Part shown: positions 1 through 7,406 of the stretch, in pieces
Position numbering within the stretch: position 1 is the first letter of the stretch
Layout: every line of letters starts with the position of its first letter
Assembly: GCA_002400085.1 (NCBI GenBank)
Contig: DHEX01000014.1
Span: 12,159 to 29,644 of the forward strand
Source of the DNA: Clostridiaceae bacterium UBA4839
GTDB lineage: Bacteria; Bacillota; Clostridia; Clostridiales; Caloramatoraceae
DNA length: 17,486 nucleotides
Reading direction: 5' to 3'
Translations under genes and position numbers: made by a program
The notes under the pieces: generated by a model
What the model saw: only the letters and a program-made list of their open reading frames with translations
Database searches by the model: none
What the model was told of the DNA's origin: nothing

Positions 1-2544
1 ATTGCTAAGGAAAATTATAGCGAAGGGTATAAATCAACCCTTATTGATGTGAATGGATTAGATTCTTTTACATGTAAAGCATCAATGAGAAGATGCGGAG
101 GATGCACAAATAACTGTCTGCTTACAATAAGCAACTTCCCTAACGGAGAAAAATATATTACTGGAAACAGATGTGAAAAAGGCAGCGGTCTTAATAAAAA
201 GGAAGAAAATATACCCAATCTTTATGATTACAAATATAAAAGAATTTTTGGATACGAACCTTTGAGTATTAAAGAGGCTGAAAGAGGGGCAGTAGGAATA
301 CCAAGAGCGCTGAATATGTATGAAAACTATCCGTTCTGGTTTACATTTTTTACTAAACTTAAGTTTAGGGTGGAACTATCAGCGCCATCATCAAGAGCCT
401 TATATGAAAGCGGAATAGGAACTATTCCCTCAGAATCAGTGTGCTATCCTGGCAAGATGGTGCACGGGCATATAATGGATCTTATAAACAAAGGAATAAA
501 ATTTATATTTTATCCCTGCATATTTTATGAAAAGAAAGAACAGCAGGATGCCAATAATCATTTAAATTGTCCTGTTGTCATATCATATGCTGAAGTTATA
601 AAAAACAATATGGATGAGCTTAATGAAAATAAAGTTAACTTTATGAATCCTTTTCTTTCTTTCGATGATAAGGAAAATCTAAAAAAAAGGCTCTATGATG
701 TACTAAAGAAAGATTTTCATATTCCAAGGAATGAGATAAACGAGGCTGTTGATAGTGCATGGCAGGAAAAAGAAAACACAAAGCAGGATATAAGGGACAA
801 GGGAGAGGAAGTTTTAAAATATTTAAAGGAAACTGGGAAAAAAGGCATAGTACTTGCAGGACATCCATATCATATTGATCCCGAAATAAATCACGGAATT
901 CCTAACTTAATTACTTCACTTGGTATGGCAGTTTTAACAGAGGATTCTGTAGCTCATTTAGGGAAAGTTGAAAGGCCTTTAAGGGTGGTTGATCAGTGGA
1001 CATACCATGCAAGACTATATGCTGCTGCCAGCTTTGTAGCAACACAAAATAATGTTGAGCTTGTTCAATTAGACTCATTTGGATGTGGACTTGATGCTGT
1101 AACTACAGATCAGGTACAGGAGATACTTGAAAACTATGGCAAAATTTACACTTCACTTAAAATTGATGAAGTTAGCAATTTAGGAGCTGTAAAAATTAGA
1201 TTGCGTTCTTTAAAAGCTGCTATGGAAGAAAGGGATAAAAACAACTTTGTGCCTGAGAAGAAAGGCCCAATGACAAAAAAGGTTGTTTTTACTAAGGAAA
1301 TGAGAGAAACGCATACTATACTTGCTCCTCAAATGGCTCCTATACACTTTCAGTTTATACAAGAAGCTCTGAACTCATGCGGCTACAACTTGGAAATACT
1401 CCCATCTGTTGACAAAAAAGCAATAGATGAAGGGCTTAAATATGTAAACAATGATGCCTGCTATCCGTCAATAATTGTTGTTGGCCAGGTTATTTCTGCA
1501 CTAAAATCAGGTAAGTATGATTTAAATAATACATCAGTAATTATGACGCAGACAGGAGGAGTTTGCAGGGCTTCAAATTATATAGGCTTCTTGAGAAAAG
1601 CTTTAAAAGATGCAGGCTTTGGAAATATACCTGTAATATCTGTAAATTTTGCAGGATTAGAGAGTAATCCTGGGTTTACATATTCAATGGATATGGCCGA
1701 AAAATGCATGATTGCACTTTTATATGGTGAACTCCTTATGCAGGTAGTATACCGCGTAAGGCCTTATGAGAAGGTAAAGGGTTCTACAAATAAATTATAT
1801 GAAAAATGGGTAGGAAAATGCAAAGAATCCGTAAGAAGCAGTGATAAGAGCTTATTCAAGAAAAATATAAGAGCAATAATATACGACTTTGATAATCTTG
1901 AAATTAATGATATTAAAAAGCCTAAAGTAGGGCTTGTAGGAGAGATTCTTGTAAAGTTCCATCCAATTGCAAATAACAATATCGTTGATTTACTTGAAAA
2001 AGAAGGTGCTGAAGCTGTTGTACCTGATTTAACAGGTTTTGTAGAGTACTGTGCATATAATGAAAAATTTAAGCACAAATATCTTTCAGGGAAGGGGCTA
2101 AGTAAAACAATAGGGGATCTTGTAATACTTTATATAGAATATTATAGAAGAGATCTTAAAAATTTACTTAAAAAGAGTAAAAGATTTAAGCCTCCAACAA
2201 CAATAATGCATCTTGCTAAAATTTCTTCTCCCGTTTTGTCAATGGGAAACCAGGCTGGTGAAGGATGGCTTCTTACAGCTGAAATGATAGAGCTTATAGA
2301 AAGCGGCGTTAATAATATTATATGTATGCAGCCATTTGCATGCCTGCCAAATCACATAACAGGCAAGGGCATGCTAAAAACACTTAAAGCTAGATACCCG
2401 CAGTCAAACATTACTGCTATAGATTTTGATCCGGGTGCCAGCGAAGTAAACCAGCTGAACAGAATAAAGCTTATGCTTTCAACAGCATTTAAAAATTTGT
2501 ATAAAGAAGAAGAAAACGAGAAAGGCTTTTCTGCTGATAATTAA
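1..2544 (+). CDS. Acyl-CoA dehydratase activase-related protein (DUF2229 type), 5' end outside the window
   Basis: The reading frame is open from base 1, so the GTG at 49 is internal and the true start lies upstream. The visible 847 residues match the C-terminal region of the large BadF/BadG/BcrA/BcrD (HgdC-like) activase-related proteins, whose N-terminal ASKHA-type ATPase domains would be outside the window. Visible marks are a cysteine cluster near the start (CGGCTNNC), the block GHPYHIDPEINHG, a second cysteine-bearing block (NDACYPSIIVVGQ, then TQTGGVCRASNYIGF), and the C-terminal QPFACLPNHITGKGM. The Cys residues suggest iron-sulfur binding. Relatives of known function activate 2-hydroxyacyl-CoA dehydratases by ATP-driven electron transfer, but the substrate of these long fused forms is not established. 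It is cytoplasmic and oxygen-sensitive by inference. It is followed by a hairpin and a radical SAM gene. Family assignment is secure; the specific role is not. Confidence 0.85.
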   Translation: MAKENYSEGYKSTLIDVNGLDSFTCKASMRRCGGCTNNCLLTISNFPNGEKYITGNRCEKGSGLNKKEENIPNLYDYKYKRIFGYEPLSIKEAERGAVGIPRALNMYENYPFWFTFFTKLKFRVELSAPSSRALYESGIGTIPSESVCYPGKMVHGHIMDLINKGIKFIFYPCIFYEKKEQQDANNHLNCPVVISYAEVIKNNMDELNENKVNFMNPFLSFDDKENLKKRLYDVLKKDFHIPRNEINEAVDSAWQEKENTKQDIRDKGEEVLKYLKETGKKGIVLAGHPYHIDPEINHGIPNLITSLGMAVLTEDSVAHLGKVERPLRVVDQWTYHARLYAAASFVATQNNVELVQLDSFGCGLDAVTTDQVQEILENYGKIYTSLKIDEVSNLGAVKIRLRSLKAAMEERDKNNFVPEKKGPMTKKVVFTKEMRETHTILAPQMAPIHFQFIQEALNSCGYNLEILPSVDKKAIDEGLKYVNNDACYPSIIVVGQVISALKSGKYDLNNTSVIMTQTGGVCRASNYIGFLRKALKDAGFGNIPVISVNFAGLESNPGFTYSMDMAEKCMIALLYGELLMQVVYRVRPYEKVKGSTNKLYEKWVGKCKESVRSSDKSLFKKNIRAIIYDFDNLEINDIKKPKVGLVGEILVKFHPIANNNIVDLLEKEGAEAVVPDLTGFVEYCAYNEKFKHKYLSGKGLSKTIGDLVILYIEYYRRDLKNLLKKSKRFKPPTTIMHLAKISSPVLSMGNQAGEGWLLTAEMIELIESGVNNIICMQPFACLPNHITGKGMLKTLKARYPQSNITAIDFDPGASEVNQLNRIKLMLSTAFKNLYKEEENEKGFSADN

Positions 2545-2573
2545 AGCAGCATGATTCATTAAGTGCTGCTTTA
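2542..2573 (+). terminator. Hairpin at the end of the activase-like gene
   Basis: A perfect 10-bp stem (TAAAGCAGCA with TGCTGCTTTA, loop of 12) begins at the stop codon. The tail is not rich in T, so it may be a weak or Rho-independent-like terminator or simply a 3' stabilising hairpin. Confidence 0.45.
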
Positions 2574-2576
2574 TAG

Positions 2577-2692
2577 TAAGTGCACTTAGGATTGGCTTAC
2601 CTGGCTGCCTATTTTAAAATAGGCAGCTTATGACTTCGCTTAATGCTGGACAAATTGTAAAAATATAGAGGGGGTATCTATAAAATTTGTCC
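2577..2692. repeat. Cluster of three further inverted repeats between the activase and radical SAM genes
   Basis: Three palindromic units follow the terminator-like hairpin: a perfect 12-bp palindrome TAAGTGCACTTA (2577-2588), a perfect 24-bp palindrome with arms GCTGCCTATTTT (2604-2627), and an inverted repeat GGACAAATT/AATTTGTCC (2648-2656 and 2684-2692) enclosing a smaller TATAG/CTATA pair. None carries a clear T tract. The last lies about 60 bases before the radical SAM start and could fold in its leader. Function unknown. Confidence 0.5.
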
Positions 2693-2755
2693 AATATAAA
2701 TAGCAAAATTTAAAATTCTATATTGAGCAAATATAAAAAGGAGGCCAATATTTTA

Positions 2756-4111
2756 ATGAAAGTTATTTTTATTTCTCCTGCAGCAGATATTAGGAGAAAT
2801 CCATTTTACAGATTTGGTGGAAATGTTTACGGACACAAGAATAACATAACAGGTCCTTTAATATTGGGACATATTTTAAAAAATTCTGGCTGTGATGTGG
2901 AATGCTACGAGGAGTTATATGCAGATCCAGATTATTCAAAAATGAGCGACGCTGATGTTGTGTGCATATATACCATGACTTGTAATGTAAAACGTGCCTA
3001 TGAAATAGCTGACTTTTTCAGAAATGAAATGAAAAAGAGAGTGCTAATTGGCGGTATGCATGCAACTTCAATGCCAGAAGAAGCACTTTGCCATGCTGAT
3101 CAGGTAATAGTTGGAGAAGCAGAAAATGTAATTGAAGACGTTATTTATGGCAAAATAAAAGATAAGATAGTTTATGCAACTCCTCCGCAAAATCTTGATG
3201 AGATTCCTTTTCCAGATTATACGCTGTTAAAGACTCCTACAAAAGCAGCAAATGTTATGACTTCAAGAGGATGCCCGTTTGCATGCAATTTTTGCACAAC
3301 TTCCAGGATGTTTCATCCATATAGGAAAAGGACACCAGACAACGTAATTGAAGAATTGAAGATTTATAAAAAAGCAGGCTTTAAATATGTAAATTTTGAA
3401 GACGATAATTTCACAGCAGACAAGAAAAGAGCAAAAGAAATATTAAGGAAAATGATAGACAATGACGTTGTTTTCAAGGAAACTTTTTTCTTTGGAAGAA
3501 CTGATATGGCAAATGATGAGGAACTGCTGGATCTTTTAAGCAGAGCTCATTTAAGAAGAACTCTTATAGGGATAGAATCTTTGAATCAGGATTCCCTGGA
3601 TTATGTAAACAAAAAGCAGAGCATTGAAGATATTAAAAGATGCGGTGAAAAATTGTCCAAGTATAAAATTAAAATGATAGCAAGTATAGTACTGGGACTC
3701 GATTATGACGGCATAGAAGATATTGATAAAACTGTACAGTTCTGCAAAGATATAAATGCATATCAGCTTCAGCCAGCTGTACTTACACCGTATCCTGGTA
3801 CTCCTGTATTTGAGCAATTTGAAAAAGAGGGAAGAATGTTAACAAAAGAGTGGGAGTATTACGATATGACAAATGTTGTTTTTAAACCTGCAAAAATATC
3901 TCCTGCTGATTTGCAATGTGAATTTTTTAAAGCTGCCAAAAACTTCTATTCATTCAGTGGTGCAATGAAAACATTTAAGACCTTTGGTTTTGATGCAGGA
4001 ATGCGAAGGCTTGGCTTTTGGTTTTTTACAAGATTTGGGGTGCCATATTTTAATCATTCATCAGAAAAGAACAATGGGAACTTATTTTACAGATTGAAAC
4101 ACGGTTTTTAA
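2756..4111 (+). CDS. Radical SAM protein with N-terminal B12-binding-like domain
   Basis: The 451-residue product has a cobalamin-binding-like domain (about 1-135; GGMHATSMPEEAL near 99-111), then a radical SAM core with the [4Fe-4S]-ligating motif C173-x3-C177-x2-C180 (CPFACNFC). The BchE/P-methylase-like architecture is typical of enzymes that use S-adenosylmethionine, sometimes with cobalamin, for methylation or ring chemistry. The classical DxHxxG cobalamin-ligand motif is absent, as in many of this class. The ATG at 2756 is preferred because AAGGAGG (2738-2744) lies 11 bases upstream. A longer frame from TTG at 2723 would put this site inside the gene. The C-terminal 90 residues are basic and aromatic and match no motif I recognise. 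The gene is cytoplasmic and transcribed alone, or with the activase-like gene. Substrate unknown. Confidence 0.88.
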   Translation: MKVIFISPAADIRRNPFYRFGGNVYGHKNNITGPLILGHILKNSGCDVECYEELYADPDYSKMSDADVVCIYTMTCNVKRAYEIADFFRNEMKKRVLIGGMHATSMPEEALCHADQVIVGEAENVIEDVIYGKIKDKIVYATPPQNLDEIPFPDYTLLKTPTKAANVMTSRGCPFACNFCTTSRMFHPYRKRTPDNVIEELKIYKKAGFKYVNFEDDNFTADKKRAKEILRKMIDNDVVFKETFFFGRTDMANDEELLDLLSRAHLRRTLIGIESLNQDSLDYVNKKQSIEDIKRCGEKLSKYKIKMIASIVLGLDYDGIEDIDKTVQFCKDINAYQLQPAVLTPYPGTPVFEQFEKEGRMLTKEWEYYDMTNVVFKPAKISPADLQCEFFKAAKNFYSFSGAMKTFKTFGFDAGMRRLGFWFFTRFGVPYFNHSSEKNNGNLFYRLKHGF

Positions 4112-4134
4112 TGTATTTAATGTGTATTTAATGT

Positions 4135-4213
4135 GGGACAGTTAAGAAATGTTTTACATATAAAGGCATTGGACAAGGCATGGGACGGTTAAGAAATACT
4201 TCTTAACCGTCCC
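4135..4213 (+). terminator. Repeat-derived perfect hairpin downstream of the radical SAM gene
   Basis: Two direct copies, GGGACAGTTAAGAAAT (4135-4150) and GGGACGGTTAAGAAAT (4182-4197), occur 47 bases apart. The second forms a perfect 14-bp stem with 4200-4213 around the 4-base loop ATAC. The plus-strand tail is fairly T-rich (through 4250), so it probably terminates the radical SAM transcript; the minus-strand side has no T tract. The arm resembles the GGGACAGTTACTT repeats found elsewhere in the window. Confidence 0.6.
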
Positions 4214-4271
4214 TAATATGCTTATTTTACTATATTTTATTCTGTCAGATTTTAAAATTAGCTTATCATAC

Positions 4272-5753
4272 TTATTTTCTTAGCTTTTCTATTTCCTCAG
4301 CTACAAATTGTACTTGAGGTCCTACGATAACTTGAATATTATTGGGTCCAGTAACTTTAACCCCAGGAATATTTGCTTTTTTAATTTTGCCTTGATCTAC
4401 TTTATTGATATCCTTTACTTCTACTCTTAAACGAGTAATGCAATTCTCAATTGAAACTATGTTGCTATCTTCACCTAATCCTTCATATATTATAGATGCC
4501 ATGGTAGCATATTTACTATTATTTGAATTTGACTTCAAATTCAAAGCTGCATCAGTTCCATTTAATTCTACATTAAATTGTTCTGTTCCTGCCTCTAATG
4601 GTTCTCTGCCAGGAGTAGCTATATTGAATTTAACAATTAAGAACTTGAACAGTTCATAATAAATTAAACCAAATATTAATCCTTGTACAAGAAGCATGTA
4701 TGGCTTATTAGCTAATGGAAGTCTAGAACTTAATACAAAGTCTATAAGACCTGCACTAAACCCAAAGCCTGCTGTCCAATGGAAAAATGCAGAAACTGCT
4801 AATGAAAGACCAGTTAATGCAGCATGTACAATATATAATCCAGGTGCAACAAACATAAATGAGAATTCAAGAGGTTCAGTAACACCAGTTAAGAATGAAG
4901 CAAATCCTGCTGCAAACATCAATGATCCTACCTCTTTTTTACGTTCTGGTTTTGCTGTCTTATATATTGCAAAAGCAGCACCAATCAAACCAAACATCAT
5001 TATTGGGAAGAAACCTGCTTGGTACATCCCTGTTACACCCTTAACTCCAGTACCAGCCCAGAAGTTTCCAATATCATTGATATTAGCTACATCAAACCAG
5101 AATACTGAATTCAAAGCATGATGTAAGCCTACTGGAATTAAAAGTCTATTAAAGAATCCATATAAGCCTGCTCCAATAAAACCTAATCCACTAATTGCTT
5201 CACCAAAAGCTACTAATCCGCTGTATACAATAGGCCATATAAAATAGAATATTCCGGAAACTACTAACATTACAGCAGAGGTAACAATTGGTACCAGCCT
5301 TTTCCCACTAAAAAACGCTAACGCATCTGGTAGTTTTACTTCGCTGAAACGGTTGTACATCGAAGCAGCGACTAATCCTGACATAATTCCTATAAATTGA
5401 TTTTGTATTTTCCCAAATGCAGCATTTACTTGTGATGGATCAACTCCTTTGATCATAGCTACTGTATTTGTTGAAAGCAAGGTTGTAATTACCAAATAAG
5501 CTACCAACCCGCTCAATCCAGCTGAGCCATCTCTCTCTTTTGCCATTCCTAGTGCAACACCTACAGCAAATAGTATTGCCATATTGTCGATGATAGATCC
5601 ACCAGCCTTTATGAGGAATGCAGCTACAGGGCTTCCGCCTCCCCAGCCAGATGGGTCAATTGCGTAACCAATTCCTAAAAGAAGCGCTGCAGCTGGCAAT
5701 ACAGCTACTGGTAGCATTAATGAACTGCCAAGTCGTTGAAAATACTTCTTCAT
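4272..5753 (-). CDS. nagE: PTS GlcNAc-type permease, EIIC-EIIB (NagE-like)
   Basis: This is a 493-residue integral membrane permease that would transport and phosphorylate an amino sugar, most likely N-acetylglucosamine. The EIIC domain fills about 1-385, starting QRLGSSLMLPVAVLPAAALLL, with the GlcNAc-type signatures FFSGKRLVPIV, GLHHALNSVFWFD and FLTGVTEPLEFSF. A short linker leads to the EIIB domain (about 412-493) with phospho-accepting C438 in ENCITRLRV. No EIIA domain follows, so a separate glucose-type EIIA must donate the phosphate. The start ATG has GAGGG upstream. The leader carries a RAT/terminator pair, indicating antitermination by the antiterminator encoded directly upstream. 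Glucose specificity (PtsG) is less likely because GLHHALNSVFWFD differs from the PtsG form. No clear terminator was seen after the stop. Confidence 0.88.
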   Translation of the reverse strand: MKKYFQRLGSSLMLPVAVLPAAALLLGIGYAIDPSGWGGGSPVAAFLIKAGGSIIDNMAILFAVGVALGMAKERDGSAGLSGLVAYLVITTLLSTNTVAMIKGVDPSQVNAAFGKIQNQFIGIMSGLVAASMYNRFSEVKLPDALAFFSGKRLVPIVTSAVMLVVSGIFYFIWPIVYSGLVAFGEAISGLGFIGAGLYGFFNRLLIPVGLHHALNSVFWFDVANINDIGNFWAGTGVKGVTGMYQAGFFPIMMFGLIGAAFAIYKTAKPERKKEVGSLMFAAGFASFLTGVTEPLEFSFMFVAPGLYIVHAALTGLSLAVSAFFHWTAGFGFSAGLIDFVLSSRLPLANKPYMLLVQGLIFGLIYYELFKFLIVKFNIATPGREPLEAGTEQFNVELNGTDAALNLKSNSNNSKYATMASIIYEGLGEDSNIVSIENCITRLRVEVKDINKVDQGKIKKANIPGVKVTGPNNIQVIVGPQVQFVAEEIEKLRK

Positions 5754-5818
5754 TTATAAGTCCCTCTTACATTTTAAATTTTATTTTATATGAGAACACA
5801 ATAATACCTATTCTATAA

Positions 5819-5828
5819 TCCCCTCCTT
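5819..5828 (-). promoter_or_regulatory. Strong Shine-Dalgarno-like purine tract without a gene
   Basis: The minus strand carries AAAGGAGGGG just past the leader terminator's T tract, about 65 bases before the nagE start. No start codon with a sustained frame follows at a usable distance. It could be a relic, a ribosome standby site, or part of the leader fold. Confidence 0.3.
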
Positions 5829-5834
5829 TCAATT

Positions 5835-5895
5835 AAAATAAAATAAAAAGGCACAAGCTATTAATACCATTAATCATGTATTAAAAGCTCATGCC
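5835..5895 (-). terminator. Conditional intrinsic terminator in the nagE leader
   Basis: On the minus strand, GGCATGAGCT (5886-5895) pairs with AGCTTGTGCC (5850-5859), 10 bp including two G-U pairs. The stem continues inward with TTAATAC/GTATTAA, and it is followed by TTTTTATTTTATTTT. Its 5' arm shares GGCATGAGC with the RAT, so the two folds exclude each other. It also serves as the end of the antiterminator transcript. Confidence 0.85.
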
Positions 5896-5916
5896 TGATT
5901 TGACTCAGTAACACAC
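5887..5916 (-). promoter_or_regulatory. RAT (ribonucleic antiterminator) for nagE, inside the antiterminator gene's 3' end
   Basis: The minus-strand sequence contains the RAT hallmarks GTTACTG and AGGCA, with a CTGA/TCAG stem around a 6-base loop, matching the BglG/SacY/LicT RAT layout. It encodes the last residues and stop of the upstream antiterminator (CVTESNQA, stop). It overlaps the first arm of the terminator at 5835-5895, so protein binding here would block termination and allow nagE expression. Confidence 0.85.
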
Positions 5917-6761
5917 TTTTTTACTTCTTTAATTCTTTCTATATGTAATGCCAAATATCCCAATTCATCATCAGATACATATATCTTCTTGGTTTTTTCA
6001 ATATATTCTCCTAATTTTGAAGCTATTTTATAGGACTCTTTAAATTGTTCCTTTATTGTATCTAATAATGGATTTTTAATATACTTTCGTTCTTCCATCC
6101 TGCTTATGCTAGCCCTAAGGTGATTTATTAAACGACTATATGTTAATCCAGTATCGTGAATATTAACCGATAATTCTTTCTCAATTATATTCACCAAATC
6201 CATTAGAAGTTTAGTATCCTTTATTGTTTCCCCAACTTTTTTGTTTTGCCTTGCTGCATGAATATGAAGAGCTATAAATCCTATCTCAGATTCTGGAATT
6301 TCAACCCCTAATCTATCTTTAATCAATGCCGCAGCCTTTTCTCCAATTCTAAATTCATCAGCATATAGGGCCTTAATTTCATAAATAAAGGGATTGCCTA
6401 TTTCAAATCCTGATTTTAACCTCTCTATGCAAAAACTAATATGATCTGTTAGTGCAATATGTATATGAGCATTTAATGAACCAAATTTTTCTTCAGCAAT
6501 TGCAATAATTTCTTCACTTACCCCTATAACCTCACCATCTAATTTATTTACAAGCTCATAATATTCTCTCTTTGCGCTCTCATCAAAGGATAGAAATATT
6601 TTTTTGATCCCTGTCTTACTTAAGTCTATAACTTGCCCTTTCTTTTTACCAAATCCAATACCCTTTTCAACTAAAACTACTTCATCTTTTTTTATTTTAT
6701 CAAAAGCAAGAATTACATTATTATTTAAAACCTTATTAACAATATACTCTTGCTCACTCAA
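5889..6761 (-). CDS. BglG/LicT-family transcriptional antiterminator with two PRD domains
   Basis: This RNA-binding antiterminator has a co-antiterminator (CAT) domain at the N terminus (IVNKVLNNNVILAFD), then PRD1 and PRD2. Counting from the upstream GTG at 6773, the four phosphorylatable histidines are H111, H170, H218 and H277. Their spacing (59, 48, 59) closely follows B. subtilis LicT (H100, H159, H207, H269). PTS proteins would phosphorylate them: EII-dependent phosphorylation inactivates it when sugar is absent, and HPr-dependent phosphorylation tends to activate. The TTG at 6761 is preferred because GGTGAT lies just upstream. The GTG codons at 6773 and 6770 have no visible ribosome site, so the start is uncertain. 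The gene is preceded by its own RAT/terminator and a strong promoter, so it is probably autoregulated. Its final codons double as the RAT for nagE. Confidence 0.9.
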   Translation of the reverse strand: MSEQEYIVNKVLNNNVILAFDKIKKDEVVLVEKGIGFGKKKGQVIDLSKTGIKKIFLSFDESAKREYYELVNKLDGEVIGVSEEIIAIAEEKFGSLNAHIHIALTDHISFCIERLKSGFEIGNPFIYEIKALYADEFRIGEKAAALIKDRLGVEIPESEIGFIALHIHAARQNKKVGETIKDTKLLMDLVNIIEKELSVNIHDTGLTYSRLINHLRASISRMEERKYIKNPLLDTIKEQFKESYKIASKLGEYIEKTKKIYVSDDELGYLALHIERIKEVKKCVTESNQA

Positions 6762-6790
6762 CTTTATCACCACACTATAAGTAAGATAAT

Positions 6791-6847
6791 TAAAAAACTA
6801 AAAAAGTCATAAACATATATGAAAAATAACTTATATAGAAGTTTATG
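6791..6847 (-). terminator. Conditional intrinsic terminator in the antiterminator gene's leader
   Basis: On the minus strand CATAAAC (6841-6847) pairs with GTTTATG (6808-6814), with further AT pairs inside. AC and two T6 tracts follow (6800-6805 and 6792-6797). Its first arm overlaps the 3' part of the RAT at 6841-6871, the standard mutually exclusive arrangement. Confidence 0.8.
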
Positions 6848-6871
6848 CCTAATTTCAATCAGTAACTGACC
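6841..6871 (-). promoter_or_regulatory. RAT (ribonucleic antiterminator) for the antiterminator gene itself
   Basis: The minus strand reads GGTCAGTTACTGAT, a 4-base loop, then ATTAGGCATAAAC. It carries the conserved GTTACTG and AGGCA elements, with a CTGAT/ATTAG stem. It shares the same core with the nagE RAT at 5887-5916 but differs in the variable loop and flanks. It implies that the antiterminator controls its own synthesis. Confidence 0.82.
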
Positions 6872-6886
6872 TTTTACTTAATTTTT

Positions 6887-6915
6887 ATTATATTCTAAAA
6901 TGTGCAATAAGTCAA
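6887..6915 (-). promoter_or_regulatory. Sigma-A-type promoter of the antiterminator/nagE locus
   Basis: On the minus strand TTGACT (6910-6915) and a perfect TATAAT (6887-6892) are 17 bases apart. Transcription would start near 6880, about ten bases before the RAT, leaving the whole RAT/terminator in the leader. Confidence 0.85.
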
Positions 6916-7242
6916 TAAATTACTTTTCATCATCATTTTACGATTTATAATTTAATTACAAAAGTAAATTATACCCCTTTTAATTTTCCCTGTCTAATTT
7001 AGTCTTCCAAATTAAATGGGCTAATTGGGGTTTACAATTGATTTTTTTAATTTTAAAAGAGGTACAATACCCCCTAAAAACAATTCTTATCTGCCCCCCA
7101 TAAAGGGAGACATATTTTAAATTTAGGAGTAAAATAATATTGTATAAAGTATCTATTTTAAAATTACATTGAAAGCATCCTAAAAAATTCGCCAAGTTTA
7201 AATTTAAATAGCAGTAAATAATAAAAAAGTTAAAATGTTTTC
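6916..7242. other. AT-rich intergenic stretch with no gene seen
   Basis: About 330 bases between the antiterminator promoter and the folded element. Short frames here lack ribosome sites and family resemblance. It holds C-rich runs near 7070 and 7095 and a possible weak promoter for the downstream gene, but nothing I can support. Confidence 0.5.
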
Positions 7243-7392
7243 TGCTTTATCAGTGATTCTAAGACTCAGGTGGAGTCTGCTTATAAGAAATACCCTTCTT
7301 CATCTAAGTCTAAGAAGAGCCAATCCATGGGCGTAGCATCCATCATTCCCCGCCTTAAGCGGGGTATTACGGATGGCAGCCATCGGATAAAT
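7243..7392 (+). ncRNA. Candidate structured RNA or mobile-element end upstream of the DegV-family gene
   Basis: A run of hairpins with much higher GC than its flanks: AGACTC/GAGTCT (7262-7278), AAGAA/TTCTT (7285-7300), CCCCGC/GCGGGG (7348-7364) and GATGG/CCATC (7372-7384). It ends directly before the AGGAGGTGAT ribosome site of the next gene. The last 27 bases recur at 16584-16610 with three differences. No T tract follows the GC-rich hairpin, so it is not a simple terminator. It may be the right end of an IS605/TnpB- or IStron-like element (omega-RNA region) or a cis-acting leader RNA. The class is not identified. Confidence 0.4.
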
Positions 7393-7406
7393 TAGGAGGT
7401 GATAGC

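Noticed and set aside
4405..5121. Long plus-strand frames opposite nagE
   Set aside because: They are antisense shadows of a clearly coding gene and lack ribosome sites.
7030..7080. A promoter for the DegV-family gene
   Set aside because: TTGATT and TACAAT-like boxes are 19 bases apart and lie far upstream of the folded element; too weak to annotate.
6980..7195. 71-codon minus-strand frame in the AT-rich spacer
   Set aside because: Non-canonical TTG start without a ribosome site, low-complexity AT-driven composition and no family resemblance.
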